From positions 1 through 28,610 of the forward strand of contig JARKQP010000100.1 in assembly GCA_029974875.1 (NCBI GenBank): a stretch of DNA of 28,610 nt. The letters are read 5' to 3'. A model generated the notes under the pieces. The model was not told the DNA's origin, ran no database searches, and saw only the letters and a program-made list of their open reading frames with translations. Shown here one piece after another: positions 6,709 through 14,291 of this stretch. Within the stretch, counting starts at the first letter, position 1. Every line of letters begins with the position of its first letter. The translations under genes and the position numbers were made by a program. The DNA comes from Mobilitalea sp. (GTDB taxonomy: Bacteria; Bacillota_A; Clostridia; Lachnospirales; Lachnospiraceae).

Positions 6709-8121
6709 GTGGATAATAGATATGATTTAATCGTAATTGGATCAGGCCCCGGAGGATACGTGGCTGCCATCAAGGCAGCAAAGCTGGGAATGAAGACAGC
6801 TATTGTTGAACGGGGAGACATTGGCGGCACATGCCTTAACCGGGGATGCATCCCCACAAAGACCTTGATGCACAGCTCACACCTGTTTTATGAAGCGAAG
6901 CACCTTCAGGCTGCAGGGCTGCATTTCGACGGACTGTCCTTTGATATGGAGGAGATCCAGGCAAGAAAGGACGAGATCATCTTAAAGGTAAGACAGGGCA
7001 TTATCTCCCTTCTTGAAGCAAACGGCGTGACGATTTTCCAAGGTACGGCAACCATACAGAAAGAGAACCGGGTTATTGTCAGAAAGGCGATAACTGCAGA
7101 CGAGCTGGAGCTTTCGGCAAAGAATATACTGGTTGCTACGGGTTCCGTCCCTTCAGTTCCTGGGATAGAAGGCTCCACTTTACCGAATGTGGTTACCAGC
7201 GACGAGCTCTTATCCAAAAGCGCTCTTTACCCCAAGCTATTAATCATCGGCGGAGGAGTGATCGGGGTTGAATTTGCATCAATCTACAGTGAATTGGGCT
7301 GTGAGGTTGAGATAATAGAAGCGATGGACCGAATTCTTCCTGCCCTGGATAAGGAAATTTCCCAAAGTGTAGCTATGAGCCTTAAGAAAAAGGGAATAGT
7401 GATCCATACTAAGGCTAAGGTTATAAGAATGCTCCCAGGAGAGACTGATGAACTGGTTTGTGAATATGAGGAAAAGGATAATGTGAAGCGGACAAATGCA
7501 TCCGGTATCTTGATTGCAGTTGGACGGAAAGCGAATACAAAGGATTTATTTGCACCAGAGGTAGATGTTGAATATGACGGAACCAATTTAAAAGTAAACA
7601 CGGCCTTTGAAACCAATATTCCGAAGCTTTATGCCATCGGGGATGTGATCCGTGGAAAGCAGTTGGCACATGCAGCCTCCGCCCAGGGAATTGTAGCTGT
7701 AGAGCAGATGTGTGGAAAGAAAATTAGCATAGATCTTACGGTAATCCCCTCCTGTGTTTATACTTCACCGGAAATTGCTGTTGTCGGCATGAGTGAGGAA
7801 GAGGCCCTCCGGGAAGGGCACCCGGTAAGAACAGGCAAATATCCGATGCTAGGCAATTCTAAGACCATGATCTCCCAGGGCGAACGGGGCTTTATTAAAG
7901 TGATAGCTGATGCTGATACGGATAAGATATTAGGGGCGCAATTAATGTGCGAGAGGGCAACAGATCTGGTCGGTGAATTTTCTACAGCAATTGTTAATGG
8001 ACTTACAGCAAAGGAATTAGCCTCTGTGATCCGCCCACATCCAACTTACGGTGAGGCAGTTACGGAAGCGGTGGAAGATACTTTTGGAATGGCAATCCAT
8101 CTGATGCCAAAGAGAAAATAA
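6709..8121 (+). CDS. lpdA: Dihydrolipoyl dehydrogenase (glycine cleavage L protein)
   Basis: This FAD flavoprotein reoxidises dihydrolipoyl-GcvH and passes electrons to NAD+. The 470 residues contain the FAD motif GSGPGGYVAAIKAAK at 11-25, the redox disulfide in GGTCLNRGCIPTK (Cys42 and Cys47), the NAD motif GGGVIGVEFASIYSELG near 182-198, a second FAD-contacting segment LYAIGDV, and the C-terminal active-site pair His444 and Glu449 in HPTYGE. There is no N-terminal lipoyl domain. The start is GTG at 6709, with AAGGGAGG five to six bases upstream. Last gene of the operon, 120 bases after lplA across the paired palindromes. Its place here argues for a glycine-cleavage role rather than a 2-oxoacid dehydrogenase role. 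Confidence 0.96.
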   Translation: MDNRYDLIVIGSGPGGYVAAIKAAKLGMKTAIVERGDIGGTCLNRGCIPTKTLMHSSHLFYEAKHLQAAGLHFDGLSFDMEEIQARKDEIILKVRQGIISLLEANGVTIFQGTATIQKENRVIVRKAITADELELSAKNILVATGSVPSVPGIEGSTLPNVVTSDELLSKSALYPKLLIIGGGVIGVEFASIYSELGCEVEIIEAMDRILPALDKEISQSVAMSLKKKGIVIHTKAKVIRMLPGETDELVCEYEEKDNVKRTNASGILIAVGRKANTKDLFAPEVDVEYDGTNLKVNTAFETNIPKLYAIGDVIRGKQLAHAASAQGIVAVEQMCGKKISIDLTVIPSCVYTSPEIAVVGMSEEEALREGHPVRTGKYPMLGNSKTMISQGERGFIKVIADADTDKILGAQLMCERATDLVGEFSTAIVNGLTAKELASVIRPHPTYGEAVTEAVEDTFGMAIHLMPKRK

Positions 8122-8135
8122 TAAGCTTTGCAGCC

Positions 8136-8171
8136 CTAGGCCCACACATTGGATTTCTTGTGTGGGCCTAG
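8136..8171 (+). terminator. Stem-loop at the end of the gcv operon
   Basis: A perfect 13-bp stem (CTAGGCCCACACA, 8136-8148, with its complement 8159-8171) and a 10-base loop lie 14 bases after the lpd stop. Position and strength suggest the operon's end, but no T-run follows, so it is an atypical terminator or an RNA-stabilising hairpin. Confidence 0.6.
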
Positions 8172-8172
8172 C

Positions 8173-8201
8173 TTGAAAGTGCAGGAATGGAATGCTATAA
8201 T
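8173..8201 (+). promoter_or_regulatory. Promoter of the isochorismatase-family gene
   Basis: TTGAAA at 8173-8178 and TATAAT at 8196-8201 with 17 bases between them. It starts directly after the stem-loop closing the gcv operon, so the next gene is probably transcribed independently with a leader of about 95 bases. Confidence 0.75.
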
Positions 8202-8304
8202 CTATTTACTTTCAAAATAAAGTGAGCGGATAGAGTAATGAAAAAAGGTCAATTATTATCCGGCTTTCAACGATAGCAATTAACCTTAGTAAAGGAGAAA
8301 AATT

Positions 8305-8850
8305 ATGAGAATCATAGCGGATGACACTCTGGCATTAATCGTAGATTTCCAGGAGCGCCTAGTGCCGGCAATCAATAATCAGGAAATGCTTCTTCATAAC
8401 ACGGAGATACTAATCAAAGGCCTCCGGGCTTTAAATATTCCCATGCTTGTGACGCAACAATATACAAAGGGAATTGGAATGACGGTTCCGGTGCTGGCGG
8501 ATGCAGCTGGAGAGGAATTTAATTACCTGGATAAAATTACCTTCAGCTGTGCGGAGGACGGGGCAATATACCAGAAAATTGTGGAAAGCGGCAAGCACAA
8601 TATCATTATATGCGGCATTGAGGCACATATCTGCGTCCTCCAGACAGTAGTGGATTTAAGGGCTAAGGGCTTTAACGTTATTCTGGTAGAGGATTGTGTT
8701 GGCTCCAGGAAAGAGAGTGACCGCCAGGTTGGCATCAAAAGGGCTCTCCAGGAGGGAGCGGTTCCAACCTCCTATGAATCTATTTTATTTGAGCTGGCCA
8801 GAGTTGCCAGGACAGACGTATTTAAGGAAATCTCAAGATTAATCAAGTAA
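8305..8850 (+). CDS. Isochorismatase-family cysteine hydrolase
   Basis: A single-domain 181-residue cysteine hydrolase of the isochorismatase/nicotinamidase superfamily. The expected catalytic triad is visible: Asp14 in LIVDFQ, Lys77 in LDKITFSC, and the nucleophile Cys110 in GIEAHICVLQT, with the family's cis-peptide region just before it (GIEAH). The size and the YLDKITFSC pattern resemble the YcaC-like or short isochorismatase-related group more than pyrazinamidases; there is no DxxxHxH nicotinamidase zinc motif in the expected place. Substrate cannot be inferred. ATG 8305 follows AAGGAG at normal distance. It stands alone with its own promoter; the next gene converges on it. Confidence 0.88.
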   Translation: MRIIADDTLALIVDFQERLVPAINNQEMLLHNTEILIKGLRALNIPMLVTQQYTKGIGMTVPVLADAAGEEFNYLDKITFSCAEDGAIYQKIVESGKHNIIICGIEAHICVLQTVVDLRAKGFNVILVEDCVGSRKESDRQVGIKRALQEGAVPTSYESILFELARVARTDVFKEISRLIK

Positions 8851-8956
8851 AAATATAAGTTAGGCTGCCGGACTTCGGTTAGTAAAAGGAAAAAGCAGCA
8901 AACCACATGCACAGTTATTTAGTGAACGTTACATCAGTGTACTGACACGCCCATAA

Positions 8957-8982
8957 TTAGGCTAACAGCATTGTTAGCCTAA
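8957..8982. terminator. Stem-loop between convergent genes
   Basis: TTAGGCTAACA (8957-8967) and its exact complement (8972-8982) surround a four-base loop. It sits between the isochorismatase-family gene and the convergent EAL gene, where a bidirectional terminator is expected. No T-run is present on either side. Confidence 0.5.
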
Positions 8983-9001
8983 AGATGAATATGTCAACAC
9001 A

Positions 9002-11257
9002 CTAACCGATAAAGTAATTCTCAGGTAGGTATACCTTGATAAAAGGATAGTGCTCCGAATAAACAGCCCGGTATTCGTATTGGTAGGCTATGGTCTCAAT
9101 TGACTGGACAAACTCATCCGTGTTTGTAATAATATGTGCCCTCAAGGGGGTACCGTAGGAGTTTACGGGAACCATGCCCTCCGGAAAATCACACTGGATA
9201 TTACCGCTGTCAATTATAATGTGCTGGGGCGTATTGGTGACAGGGCAGCTCGGGGAGGATGCAAGCTTAACGGCTAATAATCCTCCCTTGATCCGTATGG
9301 AGCTCATATTGAAATGGTCGCCCAAGCCGGTGAGCTCATTGCCTCCGCCTAAGATTACAAGCTCTCCGGCGTCCAGGCAAATAGTATATTTTCCTTGGAT
9401 TGCCCCGACCCCGGTTCCGATATGGGAGTTGACGGTTAAGTCCAGGGTTCCTCCCTTGATATGGATCAGGCCGGTGGATTCTTCAATGGAACCAATGGCT
9501 GTGGAGATTTTGCCCTCACATCTGATATTAATATCCCCGAAGCTGGTTATTTCTGCGGAGCCGATGATGGAGCCGATACCGGCTGCCATGGCTCCTTCGG
9601 CTTTGATATCAATGCTAGCGGTACCGATATAGATTTTGGCATTACCCATAAAGCTGCCGATACCAAGGGTCTGGTGACCGCCGGCATTTATGATGACCGT
9701 TCCGGAGAGCAGGCGGATCATGGAATTTGCCGGATTACGGCCGCCACCGATGCCGACAGATAAATTGGAGCCGGTGATAACCTTGATTGTTCCCTCCCCG
9801 GCGAGGGTGATATTTCCATAGGTTTGGGAAGCCGAACCCCCGATTCCTATTCTGCCGTTCCGGTCTGTATGAACCGTCAAATTTCCGTCACCTACAATCT
9901 GCAGATCGGATTTTTCAACAACGCGGATACCGTTCTTTGAGAAATCATTGTTACCTACCAGCCGTAAAATAACAGAGCTGCCCGCGCCAATCATCAGGCT
10001 TGGACGATCAACCCCGCAAAGCAGCAGGTTATCCAGGGTGATTTCACAGTTATGGTTATCAGGAACTACCAGGGATATTTTGGCGCACTTGCCCTGGCTG
10101 CTGGTAAAGGTGATCTGATCCTCCAGGATTAAAATGGTTGAGTAGGCTTTTTCAGCAAGGCCATAAGGATCTAATGTGGAATCGCCCCTTGTTTCATAGA
10201 CTTTTTGGCTCGACACCTCCAGCATCTTGCTATAGTTTAATTTCTGTATGGTTTCATGCATTTCCACGGAAATGGCAGTGATTAGTGAAGCCGCCGGCTT
10301 TGCTATTAAATTTCCTTGGATATAATCAATATCAAGGTTGATTAAGTATTCCAGCTCTTCATAACGCTCGATTCCCGTTGCAATTATTTTAATGTTTTTT
10401 AACCTGGCAAAGCTTATGATATTTGATAAGAGATGCTGCTTTTTTGTGTTAAGCTCAATAAAACGGGTGATTGAGCGGTCTATTTTTATATAATTGGCAC
10501 AGGAGTTGATTAATCCGATGATATGGGTCTCGTCAGTGCCATAATCAGAATAAGCAAACTGGAATTTTGCTTTCTGCAATCTTTTCTTAAACACTTCCAT
10601 AATAGTTTCGTTCATATAAGAGATATCGTTAAGCTGGATTACCGCCTTTTCCAGTAGACTTCCGTACCGGGTGAGGAGGGCTGCAAAATCCTCCTCCGTC
10701 AGATGGTGGCTTAAAACACAATTAATAAATAGCTTTTTTGTCAGGAATTTGTTCGGATGACGGCGGATAACCTCCATGTTGTTTTGGAGGGCTAATTTTT
10801 CGATGTCATAGAGACGGTTTTCTTTGGCGGCAAGCTCAAGGATTTCCGGGTGGGATAATTCCAGCAGGTTGGATTTGTAATTCATTAGGGCCTCATATGC
10901 AAAGATTTCACCGGTCCTGGCATTTAAGATGGGCTGGAAATGGTATTCAATCTGGTTTTTGTCCAATAATTTATGGAACTGCTGTAACCGCTGCCTGTCA
11001 GTCCCATGAAAGGTACTAAATAAATAGTCTTTCAGGTTATCTATGATTAATGAGTTTTTATAGGCGGATATTGCAGTATATGTGTTTAACATAATATTAA
11101 CAGATAAAATGACAATGAGCAGTGGGCGTGAGGTAGAGTTACCAACCAGTACCAGGACAAAAGAAAGGATTAATAAAAAAATATCGAAGCAAAATAGCAG
11201 GATCAGCGGCAGATTCTTCATTTTATAATCTTGAAATTGGCAATGGATTTTGTGCAT
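9002..11257 (-). CDS. Membrane protein with degenerate EAL domain and C-terminal glycine-rich beta-helix-like repeats
   Basis: A 751-residue protein in three parts. Residues 16-38 and 45-65 are two transmembrane helices joined by a short loop, placing the rest in the cytoplasm. Residues about 100-330 are an EAL domain (cyclic-di-GMP phosphodiesterase fold): EAL at 122-124, Asn179, KID at 258-260 and Gln314 are kept, but the usual LEITE is IQLND (207-211), DDFG is SDYG (237-240) and AEGVE is ATGIE (293-297), so several metal and catalytic acids are lost. Residues about 395-690 hold at least seven turns marked by GIGIGG, VGIGGG, LGIGSF, AGIGSI, TAIGSI, GTGVGA and LTGLGD, spaced 27-32 residues, as in a parallel beta-helix. 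Likely a c-di-GMP binder or scaffold rather than an enzyme. ATG 11257 follows TAGGAGT. It is transcribed away from the radical SAM pair. Confidence 0.85.
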   Translation of the reverse strand: MHKIHCQFQDYKMKNLPLILLFCFDIFLLILSFVLVLVGNSTSRPLLIVILSVNIMLNTYTAISAYKNSLIIDNLKDYLFSTFHGTDRQRLQQFHKLLDKNQIEYHFQPILNARTGEIFAYEALMNYKSNLLELSHPEILELAAKENRLYDIEKLALQNNMEVIRRHPNKFLTKKLFINCVLSHHLTEEDFAALLTRYGSLLEKAVIQLNDISYMNETIMEVFKKRLQKAKFQFAYSDYGTDETHIIGLINSCANYIKIDRSITRFIELNTKKQHLLSNIISFARLKNIKIIATGIERYEELEYLINLDIDYIQGNLIAKPAASLITAISVEMHETIQKLNYSKMLEVSSQKVYETRGDSTLDPYGLAEKAYSTILILEDQITFTSSQGKCAKISLVVPDNHNCEITLDNLLLCGVDRPSLMIGAGSSVILRLVGNNDFSKNGIRVVEKSDLQIVGDGNLTVHTDRNGRIGIGGSASQTYGNITLAGEGTIKVITGSNLSVGIGGGRNPANSMIRLLSGTVIINAGGHQTLGIGSFMGNAKIYIGTASIDIKAEGAMAAGIGSIIGSAEITSFGDINIRCEGKISTAIGSIEESTGLIHIKGGTLDLTVNSHIGTGVGAIQGKYTICLDAGELVILGGGNELTGLGDHFNMSSIRIKGGLLAVKLASSPSCPVTNTPQHIIIDSGNIQCDFPEGMVPVNSYGTPLRAHIITNTDEFVQSIETIAYQYEYRAVYSEHYPFIKVYLPENYFIG

Positions 11258-11329
11258 AATAACTCCTAAATTGTATGTAAAATAATGATAGCCGGATATT
11301 AAAAAAATTTTAAATATATACTATTGTGT

Positions 11330-11358
11330 AGTATACGATTACATGCAAAATATGTCAA
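11330..11358 (-). promoter_or_regulatory. Promoter of the EAL/beta-helix gene, embedded in inverted repeats
   Basis: On the minus strand TTGACA (plus 11353-11358) and TATACT (plus 11330-11335) are 17 bases apart. Two inverted repeats overlap it: TATACTA...TAGTATA (11317-11323 and 11329-11335) over the -10 and transcription start, and TATACGATT...AATCGTATA (11332-11340 and 11357-11365) spanning -10 to -35. These are good positions for repressor operators. Confidence 0.7.
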
Positions 11359-11455
11359 TCGTATATTAGGACTTTTTTACTATTGAACAATGATAAAATA
11401 GGAAGTTTTTACTATGTACAAAGGGGCTAAGCTCTAGAGTACTATGACGATAAAC

Positions 11456-11469
11456 AGAACAAATGTTTG
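11456..11469 (+). promoter_or_regulatory. LexA-type (SOS) box 1, upstream of -35
   Basis: AGAACAAATGTTTG fits the Gram-positive LexA/DinR consensus CGAACRNRYGTTYG at all positions from GAAC onward. The identical 14-mer recurs 62 bases downstream. This copy ends just upstream of the -35 box of the radical SAM gene. Recognition is by pattern only. Confidence 0.65.
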
Positions 11470-11478
11470 AGAATTTCA

Positions 11479-11507
11479 TTGACATAGGAAAAAGAATTTG
11501 TTACTAT
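11479..11507 (+). promoter_or_regulatory. Promoter of the radical SAM/DNA-metabolism pair
   Basis: A perfect TTGACA at 11479-11484 and TACTAT at 11502-11507 have 17-base spacing; the -10 is weak. Transcription would start near 11514, between the two LexA-type boxes, so bound LexA would block both polymerase access and escape. Confidence 0.6.
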
Positions 11508-11517
11508 AGATATAACA

Positions 11518-11531
11518 AGAACAAATGTTTG
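11518..11531 (+). promoter_or_regulatory. LexA-type (SOS) box 2, at the transcription start
   Basis: Exact second copy of AGAACAAATGTTTG, a few bases downstream of the predicted transcription start and 18 bases before the preferred start codon at 11549. Two copies flanking one promoter are hard to explain by chance. Confidence 0.65.
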
Positions 11532-11548
11532 TAATTAAGGAGCTTTGT

Positions 11549-12988
11549 ATGGTTATTCAGGAAAGCATGTCAGTACAGAAAAAGCTTGAGGTACTGTCAG
11601 ATGCGGCAAAATATGATGTTGCATGTACCTCAAGCGGCATAAATAGAAAAGGAAATGGGAGCGGAATGGGCAACAGTATAGCTGCCGGGATTTGCCATAG
11701 CTTTTCGGCAGACGGCAGGTGTATTTCACTGCTCAAGGTCCTATACACGAATGAGTGTATTTTTGATTGCAAATATTGCATTAACCGCTCTTCCAATGAT
11801 ATCGTAAGAGCCTCCTTTACACCCCAGGAAATCGCGGAATTGACGATGGAATTTTACCGCCGCAATTATATTGAAGGCTTGTTCCTGAGCTCAGGAATTA
11901 TAATAAGTCCGAACCATACGATGGAGCTGCTCCTGGAGGCGCTCAGGCTGCTGCGTGAGGTTTATCATTTTAACGGTTACATCCACTGCAAAGCGATTCC
12001 CGGAGCCGACCCGGTGCTGGTTGAGCTGTTAGGCTGGTATACGGACAGGATGAGCGTCAACCTTGAATTACCTACGGCAGAGAGCCTGAAGGATCTGGCG
12101 CCCCACAAGAACCGCAAAAATATTTTAAAGCCAATCCGCCAGATCCAGCTTGGCAGAAAGGGACACCGTGAATTCCTGGGTTTACCTGATTACAAGGGAC
12201 AGCCTAAGCTGACCGGACCGGAGGCAGGGGATAATGACATTAAGGAAATCATAGCCTCTGATGGGGGCATCATACCCTTTAGGAACCGGTCGCCGGTTAA
12301 AAGGAATTTTGTCCCTGCAGGGCAGAGCACACAGATGATTATCGGAGCCACCAAGGAAAGTGATTACCAGATCATGAGTGTGGCAGAGGCGCTCTATGAT
12401 AATTTTGATTTAAAAAGGGTATTTTATTCCGCATTTACGAATGTTAACCAGGACGTAAGGCTGCCCTCCACGGAATCAGGGCCGCCGATGCTGCGTGAAC
12501 ACCGGTTATACCAGGCGGATTGGCTGATACGCTTTTACGGCTTTAAAACTATGGAATTATTGGACGAGCAGCGGCCGAATTTCAATGTATTGCTGGATCC
12601 AAAATGTGATTGGGCACTTCGCCATCTGGAATTGTTTCCCGTTGAGGTTAACCGTGCGGATTACTATACCTTGCTCCGTGTCCCGGGAATCGGGACTAAC
12701 TCGGCCGGGAGGATTATCCTGGCAAGAAAAAGTGCGGTGATTGATTTTAATGATTTAAAGCGGCTGGGAGTTGTACTGAAGCGGGCGGTTTATTTTATTA
12801 CCTGCAGTGGCAGGACCATGTATCCGGTCAGGCTGGAGGAGGATTTTATTACCAGGCAGCTGGTGGCCTTAAAGGATCAGGTTCCGCTGGGAATTGATAA
12901 GAGTATTACTTACCGGCAGCTATCCCTGTTTGATGACGTGAATTTTCAGCCGGACAGCAGGATTAAGCTACAGCAGGCCTTTGTATAA
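11549..12988 (+). CDS. Radical SAM protein, putative DNA modification/repair (TIGR03916-like)
   Basis: A 479-residue radical SAM protein. Cys70, Cys74 and Cys77 in the segment ECIFDCKYCINR form the CxxxCxxC site of the [4Fe-4S] cluster. The N-terminal barrel is followed by a region with SPVKRNFVPAGQSTQMIIGA near 245-265 and a helix-hairpin-helix segment LLRVPGIGTNSAGRI near 374-388, a DNA-binding element. This architecture matches, from memory, the family named putative DNA modification/repair radical SAM protein, which is always paired with the family encoded next. The substrate is unknown. I start at ATG 11549 because AAGGAG lies seven bases upstream; an in-frame ATG at 11525 lies inside the second LexA-type box without a ribosome-binding site. 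The two boxes suggest DNA-damage induction. Confidence 0.9.
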   Translation: MVIQESMSVQKKLEVLSDAAKYDVACTSSGINRKGNGSGMGNSIAAGICHSFSADGRCISLLKVLYTNECIFDCKYCINRSSNDIVRASFTPQEIAELTMEFYRRNYIEGLFLSSGIIISPNHTMELLLEALRLLREVYHFNGYIHCKAIPGADPVLVELLGWYTDRMSVNLELPTAESLKDLAPHKNRKNILKPIRQIQLGRKGHREFLGLPDYKGQPKLTGPEAGDNDIKEIIASDGGIIPFRNRSPVKRNFVPAGQSTQMIIGATKESDYQIMSVAEALYDNFDLKRVFYSAFTNVNQDVRLPSTESGPPMLREHRLYQADWLIRFYGFKTMELLDEQRPNFNVLLDPKCDWALRHLELFPVEVNRADYYTLLRVPGIGTNSAGRIILARKSAVIDFNDLKRLGVVLKRAVYFITCSGRTMYPVRLEEDFITRQLVALKDQVPLGIDKSITYRQLSLFDDVNFQPDSRIKLQQAFV

Positions 12989-13010
12989 TAATTGTATGGG
13001 AGTGGATAAG

Positions 13011-13793
13011 ATGATGAAGTATATTTATCTTTGCGACAATAGCATTGATGGGATTTTTACCGCGATTTATCAGGCTTGGGCTTCAAGATATGGGCATACT
13101 AATATTAAAATTGAAGAAAAAAACGAAGGCAGCAGCTATTTAGAGATGGAGCTGTTTGCACAATATATCCCTGTTGCAACGGAGCCTTCCCTGGCGGAAA
13201 AGGTAGCAAAATCAATTAAAGAAAAGATATCAGGGGAAGCCTTTGAGATGGTCTGCAGAGTGGCTCTGTCAGATTTTGAAGGAAGGGCTGATTTGATTTA
13301 CCGGTTTTTAATTCTGGGATTTGCGGCTGGAAAAAGTATTACGGAGCATATTAGTAATGTGGTGGTGAACCGGATGTTCCGGATCAATAGGACTGTAAAT
13401 AACGAGGTTCACCATTTGCTGGGCTTTATCAGGTTCTCGGAACAAAGTAACGGGCTGTTGATTTCTGTGATCCATCCCAGGAATAATGTGCTTACCATGG
13501 TTACACCGCATTTTGCTGACCGCCTGCCAAATGAAAAATTTATGATTTATGATGAAAGCCGTAAGCTTGCAACATTTCACATTCCGGGAAATTCCTGGGT
13601 TCTCGCCCAGGTACCTGAGCTGGAGCAAAAAACCTTGGAGGAAATTCCGGCCTATGAGGATGAATACCGCGCTTTGTGGAAAATCTTTTTTGAACACATT
13701 GCCATCAAGGAAAGAATAAATCCCAAATTACAGCGTAATAACCTGCCTTTACGGTTTCGGGATGATATGACAGAATTTCATAATGTCAGGTGA
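13011..13793 (+). CDS. Probable DNA metabolism protein partner of the radical SAM protein (TIGR03915/DUF4130-like)
   Basis: A 260-residue soluble protein beginning MMKYIYLCDNSIDGIFTAIY, the characteristic start of the family annotated as probable DNA metabolism protein, in which FDGL/SIDGIF-type beginnings are common. The second half (about 90-255) is the DUF4130-like region, with IHPRNNVLTMVTPHFADRLP and a C-terminal NPKLQRNNLPLRFRDDMTEF. In some genomes this family is fused to a uracil-DNA-glycosylase-like domain; this copy has no such extension. I use ATG 13011 with GGGAG eight bases upstream; a TTG at 12981 overlapping the previous gene is in frame but has no good ribosome-binding site. 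The gap to the radical SAM gene is 22 bases, so the two are co-transcribed. Confidence 0.88.
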   Translation: MMKYIYLCDNSIDGIFTAIYQAWASRYGHTNIKIEEKNEGSSYLEMELFAQYIPVATEPSLAEKVAKSIKEKISGEAFEMVCRVALSDFEGRADLIYRFLILGFAAGKSITEHISNVVVNRMFRINRTVNNEVHHLLGFIRFSEQSNGLLISVIHPRNNVLTMVTPHFADRLPNEKFMIYDESRKLATFHIPGNSWVLAQVPELEQKTLEEIPAYEDEYRALWKIFFEHIAIKERINPKLQRNNLPLRFRDDMTEFHNVR

Positions 13794-13862
13794 CGTATAA
13801 TTGGCTTAATTGGAGAGATACTAACCTTGTAATTGTAATTAAATTATATAGGAGGAGTATCG

Positions 13863-14189
13863 ATGAAAAGAAGATTAGCTGTTTTAATAAGTATATGCGT
13901 ATTATCCGTGTTTGTTTTCAGTGGCTGCGCCGCAGGAACAGACAACGGTAAGGGCACCGGAACAGGAGTAACGAATGGCGCCACGAACAATACGGGAACT
14001 GGGAATGTTGATGATACCTTAGGAGATATTACTTCACCGGTAACAAACGGTACAGGAACGAATGGTACGGGAACCACAGGAACAGGAAACGGGACTACAG
14101 GTACTGGAGTAAATGGAACAGGAGGCACAGGAACAGGAACTGGGACAACAGGTACTGGTACGGGAACAGGTGCCGGCACAGCGCAATAG
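13863..14189 (+). CDS. Low-complexity Gly/Thr/Asn-rich lipoprotein
   Basis: A 108-residue predicted lipoprotein: basic N-terminus MKRR, hydrophobic segment 5-20 and lipobox FSGC with Cys22. After cleavage the mature part is almost wholly built from Gly, Thr and Asn in GTG, GTGT and NGTG steps, interrupted by a more acidic patch, [11 protein letters not shown] (about 49-60). No domain is recognisable. ATG 13863 follows AGGAGG and the ORF ends 13 bases before a strong terminator, so it behaves like a real monocistronic gene despite its composition. The opposite-strand frame rich in Pro-Val is its shadow. The repeats could vary in copy number. Probable role: exported cell-surface or linker-like peptide; function unknown. 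Confidence 0.75.
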   Translation: MKRRLAVLISICVLSVFVFSGCAAGTDNGKGTGTGVTNGATNNTGTGNVDDTLGDITSPVTNGTGTNGTGTTGTGNGTTGTGVNGTGGTGTGTGTTGTGTGTGAGTAQ

Positions 14190-14202
14190 TCTATCATCAA
14201 GT

Positions 14203-14250
14203 AAGGTCTGTTTCAAGCCGTAAGGTATGGCTTAGAAACAGACCTTTTCG
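14203..14250 (+). terminator. Intrinsic terminator after the lipoprotein gene
   Basis: AAGGTCTGTTTC (14203-14214) pairs perfectly with GAAACAGACCTT (14235-14246), with an inner AAGCC/GGCTT stem and TTTT at the 3' end. Position 13 bases after the stop fits. Confidence 0.85.
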
Positions 14251-14255
14251 TTTGT

Positions 14256-14274
14256 GGCAGGTGAAGTTCCTGCC
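14256..14274. other. Small stem-loop between lipoprotein and fur-family genes
   Basis: GGCAGG and CCTGCC surround a seven-base loop. It follows the end of the converging fur-family gene and may help terminate it; no T-run is seen on that strand. Confidence 0.35.
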
Positions 14275-14291
14275 AGTTTGTTCCACATTTC

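Noticed and set aside
9174..9763. Two plus-strand frames antisense to the beta-helix region
   Set aside because: Composition mirrors the glycine repeats of the minus-strand gene; no start signals or family match.
13844..14200. Pro-Val repeat protein on the minus strand
   Set aside because: Mirror image of the Gly/Thr-rich lipoprotein; the plus strand has the lipobox, ribosome-binding site and terminator.
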